From NCBI GenBank assembly GCA_022562375.1, contig JADFPK010000123.1, forward strand, positions 1-5,923: 5,923 nt of DNA, given 5' to 3'. This stretch comes from Pseudomonadota bacterium. GTDB taxonomy: Bacteria; Pseudomonadota; Alphaproteobacteria; SMXQ01. Below are positions 1-5,211 of the stretch, one piece after another. The translations under genes and the position numbers were made by a program. Under the pieces are notes generated by a model that searched no databases, was not told the origin of the DNA, and saw only the letters and a list, made by a program, of their open reading frames with translations. Positions within the stretch are counted from its first letter, which is position 1. The number at the start of each line of letters is the position of its first letter.

Positions 1-1
1 C

Positions 2-286
2 AACGGCGGCTATACGGAAACCCGCAAGATCGCCCACATGGCCCAGGCCTATAACCTGCCGATCGCCAATGGCGCCGGCTGGCCGGCGTTCAACATGCAC
101 ACCATGGCCGGGCTGATGAACGGCGGGACCGTGGAGTTCCACGTGGCGACGGGATATATGGGTTCCGTCGTCTTCGACAACACGCCGGCGCCGGAGAACA
201 ACCGGGTAAAGATTCCCGACGCGCCGGGCCTCGGCTTCGAGGCCAACCATGACGTGTTGAAGGACACAAGGATCGAAGTTCCCTGA
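2..286 (+). CDS. Enolase-superfamily protein (mandelate racemase/muconate lactonizing enzyme type), C-terminal fragment
   Basis: The reading frame is open from the left edge and ends at TGA 284-286, giving 94 codons of the C-terminal part; the start lies outside the window. The segment beginning NGGYTETRKIAHMAQAYNLP, then ANGAGWPAFNMH, VEFH and a tail with PDAPGLGFEAN, is the pattern of the end of the TIM-barrel domain and capping C-terminus of mandelate racemase/muconate lactonizing family members. These enzymes abstract a proton alpha to a carboxylate in a Mg2+-dependent reaction, typically on sugar acids or related carboxylates. The metal ligands and the catalytic Lys lie upstream and cannot be seen, so the substrate and exact subfamily cannot be assigned. 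The Glu of VEFH falls where the family has a conserved acidic residue at the end of a late barrel strand. Nothing links it functionally to the downstream genes, and a 183-bp spacer separates them. Confidence 0.86.
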   Translation, partial: NGGYTETRKIAHMAQAYNLPIANGAGWPAFNMHTMAGLMNGGTVEFHVATGYMGSVVFDNTPAPENNRVKIPDAPGLGFEANHDVLKDTRIEVP

Positions 287-469
287 GGCCGAGGGCGCAC
301 CGGCCCAAATGGTAAAGTTTTGTTAATCCGGCGCGGCTAGTTTTGCCGGCTCGCGGGCACGCGAGTTCAACGGCCTTGGAATGACCCCGACGTTTTATTG
401 ATCGAACATAGGAGCCGGTGTTATTGAGAGGTCCGGCGCGCCTGAATGTCGGGGCACAGGTGACAAGCG
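287..469 (+). promoter_or_regulatory. Intergenic spacer with weak promoter-like and CtrA-like sequence
   Basis: This 183-bp spacer must hold the promoter of the downstream DUF898 gene if that gene is not co-transcribed with the upstream one. The AT-rich patch 311-326 contains GTAA-N7-TTAA (312-326), one base off the CtrA consensus TTAA-N7-TTAA. TTGTTAA (320-326) followed by GCTAGTTT (336-343) loosely resembles an alphaproteobacterial -35/-10 pair, but the match is poor. No convincing sigma-70 pair was found nearer the gene. Treat these as candidates only. Confidence 0.22.
350..365 (+). other. Small hairpin CTCGCG-GGCA-CGCGAG
   Basis: A perfect 6-bp inverted repeat (350-355 with 360-365) encloses a 4-nt loop, about 65 bp after the enolase-family stop codon. 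It could mark the 3' end of the upstream transcript, but no T-tract follows (the next bases are TTCAACGG), so it is not a classical intrinsic terminator. A protein-binding or attenuating role is equally possible. Confidence 0.35.
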
Positions 470-1579
470 ATGAGTGACGTTACCGGCGAACGGTCACAAA
501 CGGCGGAGCGGAATTTCGAGCATGACGGCTCGGCCGCCACCCTCGCCCCGATCGTTATCGTCAACACCCTTCTCACCATCGTTACCCTTACGAGCTACCG
601 CTTCTGGGCCAAGACCCGGGTGCGGCAGTACCTTTGGGACCGGACGTCGCTCGACGGCGACCGGCTGGAATACAGCGGCACCGGCAAGGAGCTGTTCTAC
701 GGCTTCCTCATCGTTTTGCTGGTGGTGATCATGCCGCTCGGCGCCGTCAGCTCGTTGCTCGGTTTGTTGCTGGCCGAGGACCATCCCCTGGCTTCGGCGT
801 TCAATCTCGCCATCTTCGTCCTGGTGTGGTTTCTCATCGGCGTCGCCCGCTACCGCGCCCGCCGTTACCGCCTGAGCCGGACCCAGTGGCGCGGCATCCG
901 CGCCGCCCAGACCGGCTCGTCCTCCCTTTTCGGCGCCAAGACCCTGGGCTTCTTCGCCTTGCTGCCTCTGACGCTCGGTTGGACCTACCCCTGGCAGAAC
1001 ATGCGCCTGATGAGCCAGATGATGAACAACACGTGGTTCGGCGACCGCCGCTTCACATTCGAGGGTCCCGCCGGCCCCCTCTACAAGCACTTCGCCCTGG
1101 CCTGGCTGGTGCAACTCGGCATGCTGCTCGCCATTTTCCTGCTGGCGTCGTCGATCTGGGGCGCCCATGCCGCCGGCGGGGAAGATGGCGGCGTCGGCGT
1201 CGAAGTTGCATTGGGCGCTTGGGGGGTCGTGCTGGTATTGGTGGCGTTACTGTACATGCTGGTGCTGCCCCTGACATTCGCCTGGTACCAGGCCCGGGAA
1301 TTGCGCTACATGGCAAGCTGCACCCGCTACGAAGATCTTCGTTTTTCCTTCGATGCCACCGGGCCGAGCCTGATTTGGCTCTATTTCGGCAATTTGCTGA
1401 TCATGATCGTTACCCTCACTTTCGGCGTGGCGTTCACCCAGATGCGCAGGTTCCGTTACTTCTGTGACCGCCTGGAAATCCATGGCGAGGCCGATTTCGA
1501 CGCCATCCGCCAAAGCAGCGAGACGCGTGATCGAATCGGCGAAGGCCTGGCCGACGCGTTCGACATGGGCGCTATTTAG
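470..1579 (+). CDS. DUF898 (YjgN-type) polytopic inner-membrane protein
   Basis: This 369-residue membrane protein belongs to the DUF898/YjgN family, whose biochemical role is not established. Family hallmarks are visible: an N-terminal FEHDGSAATL, the helix TLLTIVTLTSYRFWAKTRVR, then LEYSGTGKELFYG (about residues 65-78), RARRYRLSRTQWRGIRAAQ (about 128-147) and LTLGWTYPWQNMRLM (about 167-181). About seven hydrophobic segments can be placed, near residues 24-44, 74-100, 107-125, 155-172, 207-230, 245-270 and 300-325, with Arg-rich loops between several of them. The ATG at 470 is preceded by AGGTGA (458-463) at 6-nt spacing, which fixes the start. An M48 peptidase gene begins 14 bp after the stop, so the two are very likely co-transcribed. 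A DUF898 gene next to an M48 gene is, to my knowledge, a recurrent arrangement and suggests joint action in envelope quality control. Family assignment is confident; function is unknown. Confidence 0.93.
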   Translation: MSDVTGERSQTAERNFEHDGSAATLAPIVIVNTLLTIVTLTSYRFWAKTRVRQYLWDRTSLDGDRLEYSGTGKELFYGFLIVLLVVIMPLGAVSSLLGLLLAEDHPLASAFNLAIFVLVWFLIGVARYRARRYRLSRTQWRGIRAAQTGSSSLFGAKTLGFFALLPLTLGWTYPWQNMRLMSQMMNNTWFGDRRFTFEGPAGPLYKHFALAWLVQLGMLLAIFLLASSIWGAHAAGGEDGGVGVEVALGAWGVVLVLVALLYMLVLPLTFAWYQARELRYMASCTRYEDLRFSFDATGPSLIWLYFGNLLIMIVTLTFGVAFTQMRRFRYFCDRLEIHGEADFDAIRQSSETRDRIGEGLADAFDMGAI

Positions 1580-1593
1580 GCTAGGGCGCCGGC

Positions 1594-2682
1594 GTGGACG
1601 CCTTCAGCGCAGTCTATTTCGATGGCCTCACCGCCGCCCGGCGCGAGGTGACGATCACCCTCTTCACGGAAGGTATCTCCATCGCCGAGGCCGGTGGACC
1701 GGCCCTTGCGTTTTGGCCATTCATCGGCTTGCGGGCGCCGGGCCGGCCGAGGCGGAACCGCGCCGTCCAGCTGACCTCGGAGATGGCGCCCGAAGCCCGC
1801 CTGGTGGTGGAAGAAGCGGCTTTTTTCGACCGTCTCGAGGCCGAGGCCCCGCAACTCTTCCGCCATCCCCTGACCCGGCCCGCGACCTGGGGCCGGATCG
1901 GGCTGATCGGCGGTCTCCTCGCGGTTTCGCTGGCCGCCGCCTATTATGGCGTGCCCTACCTCGCCCGGCCGATCGCCGCCGCCATCCCCGTCGAGTGGGA
2001 GGAGGGGTTGGGCAAGGCCGTCAAGGCCAGGCTCATCGGCAGGGCCAAGCAATGTAAGGAAGAGGCCGGTGAAGCCGCGCTCAACCGTCTCGTAGCCCGC
2101 CTCGCCGGTAAGCTCGACACGCCCTACAGCTTCGATGTGACCGTCGTCAAGGTGGGCATGGTGAACGCCTTCGCCGTTCCCGGCGGGCATATCGTCGTCA
2201 TGGACAAGATGCTGCGGGAGACCAGGACGCCCGAGGAACTCGCCGGCATCCTCGCCCATGAAATGGGGCACGTGACCGAGCGGCACCCGATGGCCAGCGC
2301 CATCCGCATGATGGGCATCACGCTCATATTCGATATGATCGTCGGCGACAGCTCGGGCATCATGGAGACCGCGGCGACGATGGGCGGCGTCTTGATCGCC
2401 TTTTCCTACAACCGCGATGATGAGCGGGCGGCGGACGCCATCGCCATCAGGATCCTCAACGACGCCAAGGTCGACCCGAGAGGCCTCGAGCAAGTCTTTC
2501 TGCGCCTCGAGGAAAAGACCGGCGACGAGGAGGAGGGCGCGCTCGATCGCCTCACCCAGTTCTTCAGCACCCATCCCGGACTCGCCGAACGCGCGCGCAA
2601 CGTCAAGGTCGAAGCGCCCAAGGACGTATCCCCGGCGCTCGGCGCCGCCGAGTGGCAGGCACTCCGGAAGATTTGCGGCTGA
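1594..2682 (+). CDS. Membrane-anchored M48-family zinc metallopeptidase
   Basis: This 362-residue protein has the M48 active site: HEMGH at residues 222-226 (two zinc-binding His and the catalytic Glu223), with the third expected zinc ligand Glu277 in NRDDERAAD. Upstream, NAFAVPGGHIVVMDKML is the conserved M48 strand/loop before the active-site helix. Residues 1-95 look like a small beta-rich N-terminal domain found in some proteobacterial M48 proteins (possibly DUF7092). A single transmembrane segment lies at about 102-120, and the catalytic domain follows. Such peptidases (compare BepA, LoiP, HtpX) degrade misfolded envelope proteins. The anchor suggests the catalytic domain sits at one face of the inner membrane, most likely the periplasmic face (inference). 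The start is GTG at 1594, with AGGG (1583-1586) 7 nt upstream. It is the second gene of the unit with DUF898. The C-terminal FFSTHPGLAERARNV is the usual M48 ending. No key residue is missing. Confidence 0.93.
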   Translation: MDAFSAVYFDGLTAARREVTITLFTEGISIAEAGGPALAFWPFIGLRAPGRPRRNRAVQLTSEMAPEARLVVEEAAFFDRLEAEAPQLFRHPLTRPATWGRIGLIGGLLAVSLAAAYYGVPYLARPIAAAIPVEWEEGLGKAVKARLIGRAKQCKEEAGEAALNRLVARLAGKLDTPYSFDVTVVKVGMVNAFAVPGGHIVVMDKMLRETRTPEELAGILAHEMGHVTERHPMASAIRMMGITLIFDMIVGDSSGIMETAATMGGVLIAFSYNRDDERAADAIAIRILNDAKVDPRGLEQVFLRLEEKTGDEEEGALDRLTQFFSTHPGLAERARNVKVEAPKDVSPALGAAEWQALRKICG

Positions 2683-2714
2683 TCTCGCCGTCGTTCCCCT
2701 TCGGCGCAAGCCGC
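2675..2714 (+). other. Nested hairpin at the M48 stop codon, possible transcript end
   Basis: An outer 6-bp stem (GCGGCT 2675-2680 with AGCCGC 2709-2714) and an inner 5-bp stem (CGCCG 2686-2690 with CGGCG 2702-2706) form a nested hairpin that includes the first base of the stop codon. No downstream T-run is present, so any terminator role would be weak or Rho-assisted. The spacer 2683-3046 contains no credible gene. Confidence 0.35.
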
Positions 2715-2730
2715 TGAACACCATCGGTGA

Positions 2731-2784
2731 GACAGGAGGGGCCGGGCGCGAAGGTAGCCCGCCCCCGGCGACGCCAATCCTGTC
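2731..2784 (+). other. Long-range two-tier inverted repeat
   Basis: GACAGGA (2731-2737) pairs perfectly with TCCTGTC (2778-2784). Inside it, GCCGGG (2741-2746) pairs with CCCGGC (2764-2769). The RNA could fold into one extended imperfect stem. It lies in the untranslated spacer between the M48 gene and the ParA-like gene. It may be a 3' stability or termination structure of the upstream unit; an RNA gene is possible but nothing else supports one. Confidence 0.35.
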
Positions 2785-2799
2785 CCGCCGGGGCGGCGG
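2785..2799 (+). other. Compact GC hairpin CCGCCG-GGG-CGGCGG
   Basis: A perfect 6-bp stem (2785-2790 with 2794-2799) closes on a 3-nt loop, directly after the preceding inverted repeat. No U-tract follows (AATCGGGCC), so it does not meet the intrinsic-terminator pattern. With the two structures before it, it makes 2675-2800 a strongly foldable trailer. Confidence 0.3.
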
Positions 2800-2888
2800 A
2801 ATCGGGCCGCGGGGTTCCTGTTCTGTCCATGGTGAAGCGGGGCTCTACCGCAAGATATTGTGACTTTTCCAGGCCAACACACTAAATC

Positions 2889-2917
2889 TTGACGGATGCC
2901 GCCGCACATGGTACCCT
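2889..2917 (+). promoter_or_regulatory. Candidate promoter for the ParA-SPOR-DivK unit
   Basis: TTGACG (2889-2894, 5 of 6 to the sigma-70 -35 consensus) is followed at 17-bp spacing by TACCCT (2912-2917, a weak -10 with T1, A2 and T6 present). A TG at 2909-2910 gives an extended -10 arrangement. It sits at a local drop in GC content and would give a leader of roughly 120 nt before the ATG at 3047. It is the best promoter-like match in this spacer, but the -10 is weak and I have not scanned with a matrix. Confidence 0.42.
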
Positions 2918-2975
2918 GGCGTATGTTGTAATAGGCCGGGGTTTTGGCTGCTGTCATATTTTCAACTTGGGTTAA

Positions 2976-2998
2976 CAACCTGGATCAAAAACAGGTTG
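2976..2998 (+). promoter_or_regulatory. Inverted repeat CAACCTG-N9-CAGGTTG, candidate operator or leader hairpin
   Basis: Perfect 7-bp arms (2976-2982 and 2992-2998) flank the 9-nt AT-rich centre GATCAAAAA, 48 bp before the ParA-like start codon and downstream of the candidate promoter. The left arm overlaps a smaller inverted repeat GGTT-AAC-AACC (2970-2980) containing GTTAAC. The symmetry suits a dimeric repressor site or a leader RNA hairpin. The ParA-like protein itself has no helix-turn-helix, so self-binding as in larger ParA proteins is not expected. Confidence 0.42.
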
Positions 2999-3046
2999 GC
3001 GGACCCTTTCGGACTGCGGGCCCCGACGATAAGGAGCTAGAAATCG

Positions 3047-3733
3047 ATGCGAATCTTGGCAATTGCATCCCAGAAGGGCGGCGTCGGCAAAACGACGTTG
3101 GCGGGCCACATCGCCGTCCAGGCAGAGCGGATGGGCGCCGGCCCCGTCGCCTTGATCGATACCGACCCGCAAGGAAGTTTGGCCGATTGGTGGAACGATC
3201 GCGTGGCGGACACGCCGGTCTTCGCGCAAACTTCCGTGATGCAGCTTGACGACGATATCGAGCGCATGCGTGAGTTGGGGTTTCCGCTTCTGGTCATCGA
3301 CACGCCCCCGGCGATCACGTCGACGATCAGCAAGGTGATCGCGGTATCGGACCTCGTACTGATCCCCACCCGGCCCAGTCCGCATGACCTTCGGTCGGTC
3401 GGCAGGACGGTGAACATGGCCGAGGAAGCGGGAAAGCCGCTTGTCTTCGTCGTCAACAACGCCTCCTCCCGGGCGAACATCACCAACGAGGCGGTGATCG
3501 CCCTGTCGCAACACGGCACCCTGGCGCCGGCGATAATCCATCAGCGGACCGACTTTGCCTCGAGCATGGTCGACGGGCGCACGGTGATGGAAATCGCCCG
3601 TAAATCTCCTTCCGCCGAGGAAATCGCCCAGCTATGGGAGTACCTGGACGATCGCCTCGACCGGAGTTTCCGGCCTTTGGCCGCGACGCCGGAGAGTTAC
3701 TTCGCTTCCGACTTCGGCGGAGTTCGGAACTGA
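3047..3733 (+). CDS. Small ParA/MinD-family positioning ATPase (orphan ParA)
   Basis: This 228-residue protein is essentially only the ATPase domain. The deviant Walker A is KGGVGKTT at residues 10-17, with the signature Lys10 and the P-loop Lys15. A-prime is DTDPQGS (38-44), Walker B is LLVIDTPP (81-88, Asp85), followed by [14 protein letters not shown]. ParA-type ATPases dimerise on ATP, usually bind nucleoid DNA non-specifically or the membrane, and are released when a partner peptide triggers hydrolysis, so that they position cargo. It has no N-terminal helix-turn-helix and no obvious C-terminal amphipathic MinD-type targeting helix, so it resembles the small cargo-positioning ParAs (McdA, ParC, PpfA) more than chromosomal partition ParA. 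No ParB gene or obvious parS is nearby. The start is well set by AAGGAG (3031-3036), 10 nt before the ATG. It heads a tight unit with the SPOR and DivK-type genes, which share a peptide motif and are the prime partner candidates. Confidence 0.95.
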   Translation: MRILAIASQKGGVGKTTLAGHIAVQAERMGAGPVALIDTDPQGSLADWWNDRVADTPVFAQTSVMQLDDDIERMRELGFPLLVIDTPPAITSTISKVIAVSDLVLIPTRPSPHDLRSVGRTVNMAEEAGKPLVFVVNNASSRANITNEAVIALSQHGTLAPAIIHQRTDFASSMVDGRTVMEIARKSPSAEEIAQLWEYLDDRLDRSFRPLAATPESYFASDFGGVRN

Positions 3734-3740
3734 CGAACAC

Positions 3741-4538
3741 GTGACCGACAGAAGACCCGCATCACTCAGTGCGTCCCTGATCGTCCGTAAGGGTGCCGCG
3801 TCCGCGGAGGGGTTCGCCGAGACCGCCCTGAATGTGCCCGACGACTGGCCACGGGCGGCACGGTCGTCCCACGCCCGGCGCGGTTGGATGTTGCCGCTGG
3901 TGCTCGGCGTCGCCCTGCTGAATGGAATCGTCGCGCTCACCTGGCTCGTTTTCGGTGCCGGTGACGGCGGTGGCGATGCCGCCGCCATTCCAAATCTCGC
4001 CGCCCCGCCGGTGCTAAGCCAGAGCTTCGCCGCCGCTTCCCGCCCGCGGGCGGAAGCGCTCGAAGCCATGGCACCGGAGGCGCGCGGCGCATCGGCCGGG
4101 CCGGATCCGGTCGATGATGCCGCGCCGACGCCGGGCTCCGGGCCACGGCCAGTGGCCGGCCCGCTGCCTTCGTCCCCGGCGCTTACCAAAGATCGGGCCG
4201 CGGGGCCGGCTACCGCCCCCATCGTCGATGTGGCGGCGCCAGGCAAGGCCCGGGCCGAGCGGCCGGGTGAAACGGCCGGGGGCGGAGGCGGGTATCGGGT
4301 GCAGCTCCATGCCCTTAACTCGGACGCCGCGGTGCGCCGCGAGTGGCCGCGGCTTCAGAAGACCCATGGGGATCTGCTCGGTGGTTTGAGCCTCAAGGTG
4401 GTGCGGACCGGTTCGGGACCGCGCCGGAAATCCTTCTACCGCATGCAGGTCGGAACCCTGGCGAACGCGGCGGCCGCCAAGAAGCTCTGCGACCGGCTGA
4501 AACGGCGGAAACTGGACTGCGTCATTGTCCGGCCCTGA
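3741..4538 (+). CDS. Bitopic SPOR-domain protein with cytoplasmic RKG peptide
   Basis: This 265-residue protein reads as: a cytoplasmic N-terminus (1-48), one transmembrane helix (about 49-71, preceded by RSSHARR, consistent with an N-in orientation), a Pro/Ala/Gly-rich linker (about 72-183) and a C-terminal SPOR domain (about 184-265, from GYRVQLHAL to LDCVIVRP). SPOR domains bind glycan strands stripped of stem peptides and so concentrate at division septa (compare FtsN, DedD). Residues 10-26, [17 protein letters not shown], recur almost unchanged in the next gene's product. The start is GTG at 3741, 7 bp after the ParA stop, with no strong ribosome site, so translation is probably coupled. 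The next ATG (3888) would remove the motif and the cytoplasmic tail. It overlaps the following gene by 14 bp. The role inferred is a septal or envelope cargo or anchor for the ParA-like ATPase; the SPOR assignment itself is firm. Confidence 0.93.
   Translation: MTDRRPASLSASLIVRKGAASAEGFAETALNVPDDWPRAARSSHARRGWMLPLVLGVALLNGIVALTWLVFGAGDGGGDAAAIPNLAAPPVLSQSFAAASRPRAEALEAMAPEARGASAGPDPVDDAAPTPGSGPRPVAGPLPSSPALTKDRAAGPATAPIVDVAAPGKARAERPGETAGGGGGYRVQLHALNSDAAVRREWPRLQKTHGDLLGGLSLKVVRTGSGPRRKSFYRMQVGTLANAAAAKKLCDRLKRRKLDCVIVRP
3768..3818 (+). other. Shared RKG peptide motif, copy 1 (SPOR protein residues 10-26)
   Basis: This segment encodes [17 protein letters not shown]. Against copy 2 at 4645-4695, 12 of 17 residues are identical: S-x-S-L-x-x-R-K-G-x-A-S-A-x-G-F-A. 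Of the 12 identical residues, 6 use different codons, which argues for constraint on the peptide. It lies in a predicted flexible cytoplasmic tail, 22 residues before the transmembrane helix. Confidence 0.85.
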
Positions 4539-5097
4539 CCAGACCAAGCCAGGGGCGCCGCCGCCCGGGCCCTTGCGACTCGAACGACCCACCGGCGGTC
4601 GGGGCGCCGGCAATGGCGGCGAGGGAGCGCGCGGTCCGGGGGCATCGGGTTCCCTGTTCGCCCGCAAGGGCACGGCGTCGGCGCAAGGCTTCGCGCCCTT
4701 TCCTCATGACGCCAAGCCTATGGCGCCGGCGGCGGCCAAGAAAATCCTCATCGTCGAAGACGATGCCTTGAACATGAAGCTCTTCCACGACCTGCTCGCG
4801 GTTCGTGGCCACACCATCCTGCAGGCGACGGATGGCAGGGAGGCGCTCGAGCTTGCCCGCGCGCATCATCCCGACCTGATCCTCATGGACATGCAGTTGC
4901 CGGAGGTCTCCGGCCTCAGGGTCACCAAATGGATCCGGGACGATGCCGACCTCGGATCGATCCCGATCATCGCCGTCACCGCTTTCGTCGCCGACGGGGA
5001 TGAAGAGATCATCCGCAAAGGCGGTTGCCAAGACTACATATCCAAGCCTATTTCGGTGCCGGGCTTCGTTCGCACCATAGAGAAGTTTCTCCACTGA
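4525..5097 (+). CDS. divK: DivK-type response regulator with N-terminal RKG-peptide extension
   Basis: Residues 72-190 are a single receiver domain very close to DivK, the essential alphaproteobacterial cell-polarity and cell-cycle regulator. It shows [20 protein letters not shown], the phospho-acceptor Asp122 in [10 protein letters not shown], the acidic pocket Glu78-Asp79-Asp80, the switch Thr152 in AVTAF, and Lys174 in [12 protein letters not shown]. There is no output domain. Known DivK proteins lack a tail; here a Gly/Pro-rich 65-residue extension carries [17 protein letters not shown] (41-57). The start taken is TTG 4525, overlapping the SPOR gene by 14 bp and suited to coupled translation. 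The in-frame stop at 4498-4500 limits any longer form, and another TTG at 4573 would also keep the motif. ATG 4720 (Met66) would give a classic DivK of 125 residues, and both forms could be made. A pleD gene, the usual partner in Caulobacter, does not follow. Whether this is the cell's main DivK or a paralogue cannot be told. Confidence 0.9.
   Translation: MSGPDQTKPGAPPPGPLRLERPTGGRGAGNGGEGARGPGASGSLFARKGTASAQGFAPFPHDAKPMAPAAAKKILIVEDDALNMKLFHDLLAVRGHTILQATDGREALELARAHHPDLILMDMQLPEVSGLRVTKWIRDDADLGSIPIIAVTAFVADGDEEIIRKGGCQDYISKPISVPGFVRTIEKFLH
4645..4695 (+). other. Shared RKG peptide motif, copy 2 (DivK-type protein residues 41-57)
   Basis: This segment encodes [17 protein letters not shown], aligning without gaps to copy 1 at 3768-3818. 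It lies in the disordered extension, about 15 residues before the receiver domain. The flanking residues are dissimilar between the two proteins, so the match is local and motif-like. The motif is translated only if a start upstream of ATG 4720 is used. Confidence 0.85.
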
Positions 5098-5211
5098 CTC
5101 GCCCCGGAGGCGTGATCATTGCGTACCGTTCTACGGCGCCGCTACTGTTGGGGTTATGGCTTGTTAGCCGGATATACCGCTTGTTCCGACGCCACGGGCG
5201 TTCGGTAAATC

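Noticed and set aside
1576..2724. Long minus-strand open frame (382 codons) antisense to the M48 gene
   Set aside because: It mirrors the M48 codon pattern (frequent Gly, Asp, Glu, His, Arg) and has no family motif; the plus strand carries the intact metallopeptidase.
2406..2978. Minus-strand open frame of 190 codons, and a plus-strand frame at 2417-2863, across the M48 end and the spacer
   Set aside because: Both overlap the M48 gene in another frame, have low-complexity Arg/Pro/Ser-rich products typical of GC-rich shadow frames, and show no recognisable domain or good ribosome site. The spacer part is also hairpin-rich.
3051..3055. GANTC (CcrM methylation) sites at the ParA start and at 5096-5100 as cell-cycle control elements
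   Set aside because: GANTC is scattered through the window with no clustering that I can see, so the positions carry no clear signal.
2944..3249. Plus-strand open frame starting in the ParA leader
   Set aside because: It runs into the ParA gene in a different frame; the ParA frame has all motifs and a strong AAGGAG site, while this product is an Arg/Gly-rich shadow.
4014..4673. Minus-strand open frame antisense to the SPOR gene
   Set aside because: It is low-complexity Pro/Arg/Gly sequence opposite a Pro/Ala-rich linker, with no domain; the SPOR frame explains the region.
3741..5097. The SPOR and DivK-type genes as one gene split by a frameshift
   Set aside because: The SPOR domain ends normally at its stop, and the second frame holds its own complete motif and receiver, so two overlapping genes explain the data better.
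5100..5112. CGCC-CCGGA-GGCG as a terminator after the DivK-type gene
   Set aside because: The stem is only 4 bp and no T-run follows (TGATCATTGCG), so it is too weak to call.
5148..5178. Possible promoter TTGGGG-N19-TATACC before the CDF gene
   Set aside because: Spacing is 19 bp and both boxes match poorly; it is no better than chance in a 114-bp spacer.
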